Assembly (NCBI GenBank): GCA_017959965.1
Contig: JAGCZO010000051.1
Span: 1 to 48,896, forward strand
From: Clostridia bacterium
Lineage (GTDB): Bacteria; Bacillota; Clostridia; UBA1212
Direction: 5' to 3'
Length of the DNA: 48,896 bases
Below the pieces are notes generated by a model. It did not search any database. It was given only the letters and a program-made list of their open reading frames with translations, and was not told where the DNA came from. A program made the translations under genes and the position numbers. Shown piece by piece: positions 1-8,816 of this stretch (the first letter of the stretch is position 1; each line of letters begins with the position of its first letter).

Positions 1-184
1 AAAAAGCTCCGGCGTCTTCGGCGCCGACGTACAGCTGACTGTTGTTTTTTGTATCATCACCCGGAGTATACCATATTTCCGCACTTTTTTACAGGAGGTT
101 TTTGAGTTATTTTGCCACTACAAAAACAGGACGGAATGTGGTATCATATTGCATATATGAAGACACGGAGGTAGTGTTCAACAA
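1..184. other. Leader region before the first operon
   Basis: No gene is visible here. A short G+C-rich stem (CGGCG at 10-14 pairing with CGCCG at 22-26) preceded by five A residues at the very edge could be the end of a terminator for a minus-strand transcript, but it is weak. The rest is the upstream region of the redox operon that starts at 185 and holds its putative promoter. Confidence 0.4.
119..147 (+). promoter_or_regulatory. Putative extended -10 promoter of the redox operon
   Basis: The string TGTGGTATCAT (137-147) is a TRTG-type extended -10 with hexamer TATCAT at 142-147. No good -35 is seen at 17-bp spacing (TACAAA at 119-124). The same 11-mer occurs in the capD promoter at 24690-24700 on the other strand, which supports the call. 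Confidence 0.45.
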
Positions 185-1579
185 ATGTATGACGTTTTGA
201 TAATTGGAGCCGGCGTTGTCGGAGGGATGATCGCCCGCGAACTGTCCGGTTTCCGGCTTTCTGTTGCCGTGCTTGAAAAGGAAAACGACGTCGCGAGAGG
301 CGCTACGGGTGCCAACAGCGGCATCGTTCACGCGGGTTTTGACGCCAAGACCGGCACTCTCAAGGCAAAGCTCAACGTGCTTGGCTGCGCCATGATGGAA
401 AAGGTCGCCGCCGAACTGGGCGTTCGGTACGAAAAGTGCGGATCCATGGTGGTCGCCTTCGGCGATGAGCAGGATAAGACTGTCCGGGAACTCTGCGACA
501 GAGGCATTGCCAACGGCGTTCCGGAGCTGAGCATACTTACCGGAGACGAGGCCAGAAAAATTGAGCCCGCCCTTTCCGGAAATATAACCTCGGTCCTTTT
601 GGCGCCCACTGCGGGGATCATTTGCCCCTACAGCCTGGCCATCGCGGCTGTTGGCTGCGCCATGGACAACGGCGCGGAGCTTTTCCTTAACACGGAGGTC
701 ACAGGGGTCGAAAAGACCTCCGGCGGTTACGTTATAACCTCAAAGGACGGCCGTAAATTCGAGTCACGGTTCGTCGTTAACTGCGCCGGGCTCTATTCCG
801 ACAAGGTGGCGGAGTTTGCAGGCAAGTGCGATTTTTCAGTCAGGCCCAGGAGCGGAGAGTACATGCTCTGCGACAAGGACGCGGGAGAGCTGGTCTCGCA
901 CACAGTATTCAAGGTGCCCACGAAGATGGGCAAGGGCATACTGGTTTCCCCCACCGCCCACGGAAACCTTATTTTGGGTCCCACTTCCACCGATATCGAC
1001 GATAAAGAAGATAAAAGCACCACCGCTGCGGGCCTTGAGCTCATTGCCAAAGGCGTGAGCGAAAGCGTTGACAACGTGCCCCTCCGCTCGGTCATAACCT
1101 CCTTCACGGGGCTCCGGGCAGTAGGCTCCACAGGCGATTTCATAATCAACGAGAGCGAAGGCTTTGTGAACTGCGCAGGTATCGAGTCCCCCGGACTCAC
1201 CAGCGCCCCTGCCATCGCGGTATACGTGAGAAATCTTCTCATCGGCGCCGGCATGGATCCGGACCGCAAGGAGGACTGGAACCCGGGCAGGAAAATATAC
1301 AAGGCGGATCCGAAAAAGTACGGCAGGATCATCTGCCGCTGCGAGACCGTCAGCGAAGGCGAGATCATTTCGGCGATACACACGAATCCCGGAGCCACCG
1401 ACATCGACGGCATAAAAAAGCGTACGAGAAGCGGCATGGGACGCTGTCAGGGAGGCTTCTGCCAGCCCTTCGTGGCTGAGATCCTGGCACGGGAGCTCGG
1501 GGTGAGCCTTCTTGAGATAACCAAGTCGGGCAGCGGTTCAGAGCTTCTCATGGGAAAAACAAAGGAGGCCGGGATATGA
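185..1579 (+). CDS. GlpA-like FAD-dependent oxidoreductase with C-terminal [2Fe-2S] domain
   Basis: A 464-residue flavoprotein of the DAO / anaerobic glycerol-3-phosphate dehydrogenase (GlpA) type. The N-terminal dinucleotide fold (GAGVVGG, residues 7-13) binds FAD. The C-terminal BFD-like region has four cysteines spaced for a [2Fe-2S] cluster: C384, C386, C421 and C426. Likely role by family: oxidation of glycerol-3-phosphate or a related 2-hydroxy acid, passing electrons to the partner reductase encoded next. The SD CGGAGGT (166-172) lies 12 nt before the ATG. It overlaps the next gene by 4 nt (ATGA), so translation is coupled. The trio with a second flavoprotein and DUF1667 is common in Clostridia, often near glycerol kinase, but no glpK is in the window, so the true substrate is uncertain. 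Confidence 0.88.
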   Translation: MYDVLIIGAGVVGGMIARELSGFRLSVAVLEKENDVARGATGANSGIVHAGFDAKTGTLKAKLNVLGCAMMEKVAAELGVRYEKCGSMVVAFGDEQDKTVRELCDRGIANGVPELSILTGDEARKIEPALSGNITSVLLAPTAGIICPYSLAIAAVGCAMDNGAELFLNTEVTGVEKTSGGYVITSKDGRKFESRFVVNCAGLYSDKVAEFAGKCDFSVRPRSGEYMLCDKDAGELVSHTVFKVPTKMGKGILVSPTAHGNLILGPTSTDIDDKEDKSTTAAGLELIAKGVSESVDNVPLRSVITSFTGLRAVGSTGDFIINESEGFVNCAGIESPGLTSAPAIAVYVRNLLIGAGMDPDRKEDWNPGRKIYKADPKKYGRIICRCETVSEGEIISAIHTNPGATDIDGIKKRTRSGMGRCQGGFCQPFVAEILARELGVSLLEITKSGSGSELLMGKTKEAGI

Positions 1580-2838
1580 AAAAAACTGACCTTGTTATAA
1601 TCGGCGGAGGCCCCGCGGGCCTTGCGGCAGCAGTCGCGGCTTACGAAAGCGGAACTAAAGATATACTGATCCTGGAGAGGGACGTTGCCCTTGGCGGCAT
1701 CCTAAACCAGTGCATCCACGCCGGCTTCGGTCTCCACAAGTTCGGAGAGGAGCTCACAGGCCCCGAATACGCCTCAAGGTACGTAAGAAAGGTTATGGAA
1801 CTGGGAATTCCGGTGAAGACCGGTGCGATGGTCGTCGGGCTCACTCCGGAAAGAGTCGTGACCTACGTGAGCGAGGAGGACGGAAAAGTCGATATTGCCG
1901 CGGGAGCTGTCATATTGGCAATGGGAGCCAGGGAAAGAAGCCGTGGCGCCCTGAACATTCCCGGCACCAGACCCGCAGGCGTATACACTGCAGGCACAGC
2001 CCAGAGATTTGTCAATATCAAAGGGTATCTCCCCGGAAAGAACGTGGTGATACTGGGGTCGGGCGACATCGGTCTCATCATGGCCAGGCGTATGACACTT
2101 GAAGGTGCGAAGGTGAAGGCGGTGTGCGAGCTTCTGCCCTACTCCGGCGGGCTTGCCAGGAACATTGCCCAGTGTCTCAACGACTTCGGCATTCCCCTGC
2201 TCCTCAGCCACACGGTGACGGAGATCCACGGAAAGAAAAGAGTGACGGGTGTGACCATCTCTGAGGTCGACCGGAACAGAAAGCCCATTCCGGGAACGGA
2301 GCAGTATATAGAATGCGACACTCTGCTGCTCTCCTGCGGGCTCCTGCCCGAAAACGAGCTGACAAGAAAAGCGGGAATAAAGATCGACCGGGTGACCGGC
2401 GGAGCCGTGGTGAGCAGTTCCAGAGAGACCTCCGTTCCGGGTATTTTCTCCTGCGGAAACGTTCTGCACATACATGACCTTGTGGATTACGTTTCCGACG
2501 AAGGCGAGGTCTGCGGCATCTGCGCGTCACAGTTTCTCAGAGAACACGGTGAGAACGCTTCGGCCGTGGAGGCTATTGCGCTGAAGGCGGCGGGCATAGT
2601 GAGATACACGGTTCCCCAGATCATCACCTCCAAGGAAAACGACGTCAGAATATTCTTCAGAGTCGGAGAGAACCTTCGGAACGCGAAGATCGAGGTTATA
2701 TCCGGCGGAGAGACGCTGCTTTCGAAGAAGAAGCAGCGCGTTGCACCGGGCGAAATGGAAAACATCACCGTAACAAAGGCGAAGCTTCAAAAGACGGGCC
2801 CCGAAATAACCGTCAGAATAGCGAAGGAGGATGCGTGA
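1576..2838 (+). CDS. NAD(P)/FAD-dependent pyridine nucleotide-disulfide-type oxidoreductase
   Basis: A 420-residue two-dinucleotide-fold flavoprotein. The FAD motif GGGPAGLAAA is near residue 10, and a second Rossmann motif (GSGDIGLIMARR, around residue 160) should bind NAD(P)H. The N-terminal half also has a QCIHAGFG segment typical of this GlpA-associated reductase family. It probably moves electrons between the GlpA-like subunit and pyridine nucleotide or an iron-sulfur acceptor. The start ATG overlaps the previous stop (ATGA at 1576-1579), with AAAGGAGG just upstream. It ends inside the SD region of the DUF1667 gene, so the three products are probably made in step as one complex. The membrane-anchoring GlpC of proteobacteria is absent. 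Confidence 0.87.
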   Translation: MKKTDLVIIGGGPAGLAAAVAAYESGTKDILILERDVALGGILNQCIHAGFGLHKFGEELTGPEYASRYVRKVMELGIPVKTGAMVVGLTPERVVTYVSEEDGKVDIAAGAVILAMGARERSRGALNIPGTRPAGVYTAGTAQRFVNIKGYLPGKNVVILGSGDIGLIMARRMTLEGAKVKAVCELLPYSGGLARNIAQCLNDFGIPLLLSHTVTEIHGKKRVTGVTISEVDRNRKPIPGTEQYIECDTLLLSCGLLPENELTRKAGIKIDRVTGGAVVSSSRETSVPGIFSCGNVLHIHDLVDYVSDEGEVCGICASQFLREHGENASAVEAIALKAAGIVRYTVPQIITSKENDVRIFFRVGENLRNAKIEVISGGETLLSKKKQRVAPGEMENITVTKAKLQKTGPEITVRIAKEDA

Positions 2839-2839
2839 T

Positions 2840-3187
2840 ATGGTTACGATGACTTGTATAGTCTGCCCTCTGGGCTGCACTCTGAGCGCCGAAAAGGATG
2901 AAAACGGCGTAGTCAAGGTTACGGGAAACACCTGCCCCAGGGGAGCAAAATACGCGGAAACCGAGCTGACGTTCCCGGTACGCACCCTCACCACAACGGT
3001 GATGACCGATACCGATATGATGCTTCCGGTAAAGACTTCGGCTCCCATTCCCAAGGATAAAATAATAGAAGCTGCGGCGTCCCTCCGGGGCGTGGTGGCG
3101 AAATGTCCCGTCAGGATAGGCGACGTCATTGTCAAGGACATTCTCGGCACCGGTTCGGATATCGTGGCCGCAAGGGATATCGGCTGA
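2840..3187 (+). CDS. DUF1667 small cysteine protein
   Basis: A 115-residue cytoplasmic protein of the DUF1667 family, which is nearly always encoded after GlpA-like and FAD-reductase genes. The N-terminus has CxxCxxxC spacing (C6, C9, C13) with a fourth cysteine in a CPRG motif (C32), suggesting a metal or Fe-S site; the exact function is unknown. I chose the ATG at 2840 over the in-frame ATG at 2831 because AAGGAGG (2824-2830) sits 9 nt before 2840 but directly abuts 2831. It is the last gene of the operon and is followed by the terminator at 3235. Confidence 0.85.
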   Translation: MVTMTCIVCPLGCTLSAEKDENGVVKVTGNTCPRGAKYAETELTFPVRTLTTTVMTDTDMMLPVKTSAPIPKDKIIEAAASLRGVVAKCPVRIGDVIVKDILGTGSDIVAARDIG

Positions 3188-3234
3188 CCTTTTCGAAGTT
3201 TTCCGAAAATCGTTTAAAACCAAACAGTATTAGT

Positions 3235-3267
3235 AAAGCCGGCAGTCCACGGGATGCCGGCTTTTGT
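3235..3267. terminator. Bidirectional terminator between convergent operons
   Basis: The perfect 10-bp stem AAAGCCGGCA (3235-3244) / TGCCGGCTTT (3255-3264) has a 10-nt loop. It is flanked by T residues on the plus strand and A residues on the other side, so it can end both the redox operon and the minus-strand operon whose last stop is at 3289. Confidence 0.85.
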
Positions 3268-3288
3268 CAAATTATTGTCAGGTCCTTA

Positions 3289-4419
3289 TCATTCCTGTTT
3301 CGGTTCGTCAGGCAGGAAGTCGGATTTTCTCCTGTGAAGCTGTCCGCCGCTTGCTATCACCGCCTCCCTCTGAGCGGATTTGTCGACGTACATTTCCTGG
3401 TCGGAGCGTATCAGGGTATTCTCAACGGTCTCCCTCTCGCCTTTCATGGCGTACCCGAAGGCGCAGGAATAGCCGGTCCTCGCAAGCTGTTTTCTCATTT
3501 CCTCCACGTCGTTCTTAACTTTATCCTCGCTCTGTCCGAAGAAAAGTATGGCAAACTCGTCGCCGCCGATGCGGTATGTGGTCTTCCGCAGACGCATGCC
3601 GTTGCGGAGGCACTCCGCAACGGTCTTGATGGCATTGTCGCCCTCAAAATGGCCTTTGGTGTCGTTTATCCACTTCAGTTCGTTCATGTCCACGGAGGCA
3701 ACGGCGGTGATCATTCCGCTGTAGATCCTCATGTCACGGTAAAAGCTTTGGCGGTTCAGAAGCCCTGTCAGATGATCCACTTTCGACATATGGATGTACG
3801 TGAAAAGGTAGTACAGAAGGATCGCCGCGGCGAATAATGCGCTCAGCGATTCTGTCTCTCCCTTCGCCAACGAGACAGCCGCTCCTGCAGCGGCGAAGAA
3901 AACGATCAAAAAGCTCGCGATTCTGTCTTTGATCAGATATCCACTAAAATAAACGAAATTCTGCACCATAAAGACAACTACGTAGAACCCGAACACAGCG
4001 AACGGAAGATAGCGGAGGGGGCCCGCAATCCAATGATTGTCTTTAGTGAAGGAGCAGACATACCCGTTCCATATCGACAAATAGCAGACGACGATATTGA
4101 CGATCTCAGGTATAAGCACCAGCCAGTAATACTGCTTTTTTACAGGTGCGGAAATCTGCATGGTCAGGAACAGTATGGCGGGGTAAAGAACGTATATCGT
4201 CTGCGTCAGGATCGGTCGCCAGATATTCAGGGTCTCGAAGGTCTGCAGGTACGATTCCACGTCGTAAGCGATGGCGTTCAGGAGAAGCAGAACGCTTGCG
4301 AAGCTTGTCAGGACAACAGTCCGTTTGGACACGGTTACGGAAATAGCCAGAAGTATCCACAATCCGACTATCTCGAGGATCATAACGTAATGCTTCAGAA
4401 TGAAATCAAATACTACCAT
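3289..4419 (-). CDS. Membrane diguanylate cyclase (GGDEF)
   Basis: A 376-residue protein with about seven hydrophobic segments in residues 8-210 followed by a GGDEF domain (about 215-360). The catalytic signature GGDEF is intact at residues 285-289, and the DHLTGLLNR entry motif is present, so it should make cyclic-di-GMP from two GTP at the inner face of the membrane. The N-terminal membrane part probably senses an unknown signal; no known sensor family was recognised. No EAL domain is attached; an EAL protein lies at 42842. It is the last gene of a minus-strand operon: its ATG shares one base with the TGA of the aldo/keto reductase gene (TGATG), so translation is coupled. Confidence 0.92.
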   Translation of the reverse strand: MVVFDFILKHYVMILEIVGLWILLAISVTVSKRTVVLTSFASVLLLLNAIAYDVESYLQTFETLNIWRPILTQTIYVLYPAILFLTMQISAPVKKQYYWLVLIPEIVNIVVCYLSIWNGYVCSFTKDNHWIAGPLRYLPFAVFGFYVVVFMVQNFVYFSGYLIKDRIASFLIVFFAAAGAAVSLAKGETESLSALFAAAILLYYLFTYIHMSKVDHLTGLLNRQSFYRDMRIYSGMITAVASVDMNELKWINDTKGHFEGDNAIKTVAECLRNGMRLRKTTYRIGGDEFAILFFGQSEDKVKNDVEEMRKQLARTGYSCAFGYAMKGERETVENTLIRSDQEMYVDKSAQREAVIASGGQLHRRKSDFLPDEPKQE

Positions 4420-5633
4420 CAGTTCTTTTTTCCTTTTTCCAAATCACCAGAGCCTTTTCGCAGCATAAACTTTCTGGCTGCGGCGTAAAACAATTTATAG
4501 GGCAATGGTCTCAGCGCCTTATCCGCTTCTTTCAGCTTTTCCCGGATCGGCAGTGACTGGGGGCAATGGCTTTCGCATTTGCCGCAGCCAACGCACTGGG
4601 ACGCGAAAGCAGGCTTTCCCGACAGGGCCACAGCTCTGAAAAACTGTGTCCGCCCTTCTGCCTTTGACTCGATGGACATGGCGTTGTAACAGCTGAAATA
4701 GCCCGGAATGTCAACGCCCTTCGGACACGGCATGCAGTACCTGCAGCCTGTACAGCCCACCTTTTCGCGTTTTTTTATCCCCGACACCACATTGGCAACG
4801 GTCCCGAAGTCTTCTTCCGTAAAATTCCCTGCTTCCGCCTCGGAGGCGATCCTGCAGTTTTCACGCACCATATCCTCGGAGTTCATGCCGGACAGTACGA
4901 CAGTCACCTCGGGCTGGTTGAAAAGCCATCTGAAGCCCCATTCCGCCGGCGACCATCCGCGGCCGCTCCGTTTCATGGCGTCCTTCGCGCTTTCGGGAAG
5001 CATATTGACAAGCTTTCCTCCCCGCAGAGGCTCCATGATCACCACCGGGATCCCTTTGGCGGCAGCTTCCTTAAGCCCCCGCACCCCTGCCTGAGAGACC
5101 TCGTCGAAATAGTTGTACTGGATCTGGCACATGTCCCAGTCGTAATCGTTCAGTATTTTCAGAAAGCCTTCCGTGTTTCCGTGGTACGAAAAGCCCACGT
5201 TTCTGATGGCACCGCTTTTCTTTTTGTCTTCTATCCAGCCGATGACGCCAATATTCTTCAGCTTCTCCCACATTTCGAAGCTTGTGAGCAGGTGCATCAG
5301 GTAGTAATCCACGTAGTCGGTCCTAAGTCTTACGCACTGTTCGTTGAAATACCTGTCAAGGGCGCTTCGGTTGGCGACAAGATACTGGGGAAGCTTTGTG
5401 GCTATGTTGATCTTTTCGCGGATACCGTTTTTTTCGAATATCTCGCCAACGGCCGCCTCGCTGCCGGGATAGATATATGCGGTGTCATAATAATTCACGC
5501 CGGACTCGTACGCAAGCATTATCTGGCGCTCGGCCTCATCCATATCGATCTTCCCGTTTTTCCGGGCAAACCTCATGCATCCGAAGCCCAGCTCCGACAG
5601 CTGTTCGCCGTATTTGTTAAGTCTGTACTTCAT
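4419..5633 (-). CDS. Aldo/keto reductase with C-terminal 4Fe-4S domain
   Basis: A 404-residue protein with an N-terminal aldo/keto reductase TIM barrel (about 1-290). The usual catalytic neighbourhood is visible: D and Y in NYYDTAY, K in ATKLPQY, H in YYLMHLL. The C-terminus carries a ferredoxin-like part with two cysteine runs, CTGCRYCMPCPKG and CVGCGKCESHCPQ, each followed by proline. This Fe-S aldo/keto reductase subfamily is common in anaerobes; the substrate is unknown. The start is ATG 5633, 10 nt after the lipase stop, and the stop overlaps the GGDEF start. Confidence 0.9.
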   Translation of the reverse strand: MKYRLNKYGEQLSELGFGCMRFARKNGKIDMDEAERQIMLAYESGVNYYDTAYIYPGSEAAVGEIFEKNGIREKINIATKLPQYLVANRSALDRYFNEQCVRLRTDYVDYYLMHLLTSFEMWEKLKNIGVIGWIEDKKKSGAIRNVGFSYHGNTEGFLKILNDYDWDMCQIQYNYFDEVSQAGVRGLKEAAAKGIPVVIMEPLRGGKLVNMLPESAKDAMKRSGRGWSPAEWGFRWLFNQPEVTVVLSGMNSEDMVRENCRIASEAEAGNFTEEDFGTVANVVSGIKKREKVGCTGCRYCMPCPKGVDIPGYFSCYNAMSIESKAEGRTQFFRAVALSGKPAFASQCVGCGKCESHCPQSLPIREKLKEADKALRPLPYKLFYAAARKFMLRKGSGDLEKGKKN

Positions 5634-5643
5634 AGCGGCTCCC

Positions 5644-6975
5644 TCACAGTCCTCTATCCTTCAGATCGGATACCATTTTAACATAAAACTCACGGATGTC
5701 GAAGTCCTTTATGTTTTCTCTGTTCAGATCGATCATATCTCCGTGGGATATGCCCCGTCCGTGGCGGGGAACGATGTAGGTGAACTTTTCGCCGAAGCTG
5801 AAGGAATCGTAGGCAACTAAGCCGTCGTTTCTCCCGCCGTAGCTCTTGACGATGTGGTAGCAGAAATTGAGAGGAAACTTCGCGTAGCCTCCGTGCTTAA
5901 GCTCGGAACCGAAGCTCTGGCAGTAAATGCCCTCCGGTACCGTGAATTCCTTGTCGTAGACGGCGCACTTTTCGGCGGTAAGATCGTAGACTCCAGCCAG
6001 AAAATCGGGATTTTTGTCTCCCAGCTTCTTTTGGGTGTAATTGTAGGCATCGGCGACCTTCTGCTGCACCTTGGGCGATATCTTTTTAAGCAGAGCGTCG
6101 GCAAAAAGGCAGCCTCTGTGGGGTGTGCTGACGGTGGTGAGGGACGCCACGTAAGGCGCCATTCCGTTGTGGATAGCGCAGCGGGTGTCAAGGCCGCCCT
6201 TTGAATGGGCAATTATGTTGACTTTTCCGCAGCCGGTATCCTCAACTATCTGCTTTATCCTTTTTGAAAGCTCCTCCGCGCTGTCCGCGACTGAGGCGGC
6301 GGACTGCTGCTCCCCGTAGTAAACTATCGCGCCGTTGGCGGAAAGTTCGAAGGGGATCCGGCCCCAGTAGTTGAAATGCTTGTAGTCTCTGAAGAAAAAG
6401 CCGTGTACGAGAAGGATCGGATATTTAGTCGCGCAGACCTTGTCCTCCGCCCTGGAAAGGTTCAGGAGACTTTTCTCCGTCTCAAAGGTGACCTCCTCCC
6501 TGCAGGTGCGCATTATGACCCAGAGCGCCATGAGATTGGCAAGGGGTATCATTCCCACAAGCAGGCCGATGACCCTGATGCGTATACCCAGCTGGACGGA
6601 GGAGCAGTAAACGCTGATGATCCCGTTCCAGAAGATCACAAACTCGCAGATGGCAAACATTCCAGCGCTGATGTAGAAATTCTGGCGCAGAGCCTCGTCC
6701 GGGATATATTGAACGCCAATGGCAGCCTGCCAGAAAATACCTATAATAAGCGAAAAATAGAAGACTTCTATGCAGACCGTGCCGTGGTTGACCATCTTCA
6801 GCCTTGTGGTGGGGATGTCGGAATAGCCTGCCCCGGCGATCAGATTCACCGCGATGAGAACAGGCACCGCGAAAACAAGATACTCATATCTTCCGATAAT
6901 GAATATACCGCAGTTCGAGGCTGCCGTGTACAGAAGTATCAAAATAATATCAATGATATAATTTTTGGCTTTCAT
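5644..6975 (-). CDS. Membrane-anchored lipase-like alpha/beta hydrolase
   Basis: A 443-residue protein. The first ~170 residues have four to five hydrophobic helices, and the rest is an alpha/beta hydrolase of the triacylglycerol lipase class. The oxyanion region is in ILLVHGFFF and the nucleophile elbow AHSKGG has Ser258, a variant of GxSxG with Ala first. A DGLVAYDS segment and a C-terminal H (RGISHGDM) could supply the acid and base. It probably acts on lipid or ester substrates at the membrane. It sits mid-operon, 40 nt after the Ig-like protein and 10 nt before the aldo/keto reductase. The substrate is not predictable. Confidence 0.82.
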   Translation of the reverse strand: MKAKNYIIDIILILLYTAASNCGIFIIGRYEYLVFAVPVLIAVNLIAGAGYSDIPTTRLKMVNHGTVCIEVFYFSLIIGIFWQAAIGVQYIPDEALRQNFYISAGMFAICEFVIFWNGIISVYCSSVQLGIRIRVIGLLVGMIPLANLMALWVIMRTCREEVTFETEKSLLNLSRAEDKVCATKYPILLVHGFFFRDYKHFNYWGRIPFELSANGAIVYYGEQQSAASVADSAEELSKRIKQIVEDTGCGKVNIIAHSKGGLDTRCAIHNGMAPYVASLTTVSTPHRGCLFADALLKKISPKVQQKVADAYNYTQKKLGDKNPDFLAGVYDLTAEKCAVYDKEFTVPEGIYCQSFGSELKHGGYAKFPLNFCYHIVKSYGGRNDGLVAYDSFSFGEKFTYIVPRHGRGISHGDMIDLNRENIKDFDIREFYVKMVSDLKDRGL

Positions 6976-7015
6976 CGGTTATTCTCAGCTGTCCCCGGTA
7001 TCTGACCTGCGGCGG

Positions 7016-8227
7016 TCATTTCTTTTTCGACGCGTTCTTTTTGGAGGACCCCGATCTTCCGGATGAGTTTTTCGAAGCTCCTTTGCCCGAGGACTTTTTC
7101 CCCGTCGAGCCGGACCGTGAGCCCTTGCCGGAGGAGTTTTTACTTCCGCCGTCGTTACGGTTCCTTGAAGAGGCTACCGCTATTATTATGATCACCACGA
7201 TCACCGCGGCGATGCCGATTATGATGTAGATCTTGTATTTTTCAAAAAACGTGTTGTCCGTATTGTTCGTCTTCGGAGTCTCCAATGGAATATCCGTGGG
7301 CTGAGAGGGAGCCCCGGTCTCCCCGGCGGGAGTTTCGTTCCCGGCAGTTTCCGTCGGAATATCTGAAGCGCCGGGAGTATCCGAAACGTAAGGGGTCTCA
7401 GTGGGTGAGGAAGCTGTGGGCGTCGGCGTTTCCTGAGGCTGCTTCGTGGGGTCCGGAGTATTTGCGTCGGGAGTTCCTGTGGGAGCTTCCGTGGCGGGCT
7501 CCGTCGGCTGCTCTGTGGCAGGCAGGTCAAGGACCGTGACCTCGATCACCGAAGACATCGAAACGGCGGACTTTCCCTTGGAAGCCGCCTTAACAGCAGC
7601 AAAATAGTAGTATTTTCCGGCGGCCGCATGGGTGATCCTGAGCTCATTGGCGGTTCCGGCCGTGTTGTGAGGCTCGAGTCTGTCCTCGCCGCAGCTGAAC
7701 CATTCAACGGAGTACTCCACTCCCTCAACGGGTGTGAAGCCGCAGGTCAGCGATATTTCTTCGCCGGCATAACATTCCTTTCCCGCGGGGACGGTTATCA
7801 TCGGAGGATAAGGCGCGTCGCTGTCACCGATACAGATAGTCGCGGACTGGGACCTTACCTCGGTGCCGTTCTCGTCGATAACGCAGTAGATCGAAGCGCC
7901 GTTGAAGTCCTTGGGAACGTTTTCAAGATAAACGCCCTTCCCGTCAGGATCGACGCCAAAGCCTCCGCCTTCAAGGAGAATGATCCAGGGAGCCTCATCG
8001 ATCTCCGGGGAGTCAAGGTCGTAGTCAACTCCGTCAAAACGCAGGAACCAGCGGTACACCGCAGACTCCGAGTCCGATTCACAGTTGTATGAAATATCCG
8101 AAAATTCGGGAAATACAACGCTTTGCGGCTGCTTTGTGACGTCCGCAAAGGAGCCGGCGGCGAAAAGCCCGAAGCTCAGAGTCAAAGCAAACAGAACGAT
8201 GAACGTAATGATCCTGATCTTTTTCAT
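7016..8227 (-). CDS. Secreted Ig-like membrane-anchored protein with basic tail
   Basis: A 403-residue surface protein of no recognised function. A signal peptide (residues 1-28, ending near SFA) leads to two Ig-like segments (about 30-120 and 135-230), each with paired cysteines. A Thr/Pro/Glu-rich linker follows (about 230-310), then one transmembrane helix (IYIIIGIAAVIVV...) and a very basic Ser/Gly/Lys/Asn-rich C-terminal tail of about 50 residues. I use ATG 8227 because GGAGG lies 5 nt upstream; a GTG at 8248 in frame lacks a site. The topology implies an outside Ig stalk and an inside cationic tail, an uncommon plan. It lies between the DUF1622 and lipase genes in the same operon. Confidence 0.8.
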   Translation of the reverse strand: MKKIRIITFIVLFALTLSFGLFAAGSFADVTKQPQSVVFPEFSDISYNCESDSESAVYRWFLRFDGVDYDLDSPEIDEAPWIILLEGGGFGVDPDGKGVYLENVPKDFNGASIYCVIDENGTEVRSQSATICIGDSDAPYPPMITVPAGKECYAGEEISLTCGFTPVEGVEYSVEWFSCGEDRLEPHNTAGTANELRITHAAAGKYYYFAAVKAASKGKSAVSMSSVIEVTVLDLPATEQPTEPATEAPTGTPDANTPDPTKQPQETPTPTASSPTETPYVSDTPGASDIPTETAGNETPAGETGAPSQPTDIPLETPKTNNTDNTFFEKYKIYIIIGIAAVIVVIIIIAVASSRNRNDGGSKNSSGKGSRSGSTGKKSSGKGASKNSSGRSGSSKKNASKKK

Positions 8228-8291
8228 AAATACCTCCCGACGGTCCACCGGGTCACCCCGTACCGCGGTACAACGTCAGCCTGTTAAAACG

Positions 8292-8813
8292 TCAGGCTTT
8301 TGTCTGTGTCTCTTTTTTTGAATTTTCTTCCGCGGCCGGTTTATTTTTCGGATATTCCGCCTTCTGAGGCTCCTCCGCTGCGGTCTCCGCCGGAGCGGTC
8401 AACGGCTCCTCGTCTTTTTTGCCTTCATCCTTTTTGGCGGAAGCGGCCTCGTGCTTCTGTTTCAGTTCATTCTTGAACAGCTCTTCGTAGTCTTTTTTGT
8501 GGGTCTTAATTTCCCAGTGGATAAGGATCGCCATGGCGGCCCTCAGCACGATCACTATGCCGAGAAGAAGCAGCTCCTGCCAGGTCCTTGAGTAGACCGT
8601 ACGAAGCAGCTCGCTGACCATCTTGAATTCAAGCGCCAACGCGGTGCCCTGAGCCAGCTTAAGACGCATTTTTTTATCTTTCTTTATGGCTCCCACCACC
8701 GCTCTCACCACAGTGTAAAGAGCAACGACAACGCCGACCAGTTCCACCGCCAGCGCGGCGAATTTGGTTGCCGTGAAAAATATATTCTCAACTTGTTCAA
8801 AAACTGCGTCCAT
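8292..8813 (-). CDS. DUF1622 membrane protein with charged tail
   Basis: A 173-residue protein. The first ~115 residues match the DUF1622 pattern: helix 1 at about 14-42, a loop, GTALALEFKMVSELLRT, then helix 2 at about 80-98. The last 60 residues are a Lys/Glu/Ala-rich low-complexity tail predicted to be disordered and cytoplasmic. The family function is unknown. The ATG (8811-8813) lies 3 nt after the TGA at 8817-8819 that would end the upstream glycosidase gene if its last TAG is read through, or 9 nt after that TAG if it is not. Confidence 0.82.
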   Translation of the reverse strand: MDAVFEQVENIFFTATKFAALAVELVGVVVALYTVVRAVVGAIKKDKKMRLKLAQGTALALEFKMVSELLRTVYSRTWQELLLLGIVIVLRAAMAILIHWEIKTHKKDYEELFKNELKQKHEAASAKKDEGKKDEEPLTAPAETAAEEPQKAEYPKNKPAAEENSKKETQTKA

Positions 8814-8816
8814 GAT

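Noticed and set aside
8260-8271. 12-bp perfect palindrome GTACCGCGGTAC between the DUF1622 and Ig-like genes
   Set aside because: It is within an operon gap of 64 nt, with no promoter nearby and no second copy; probably chance.
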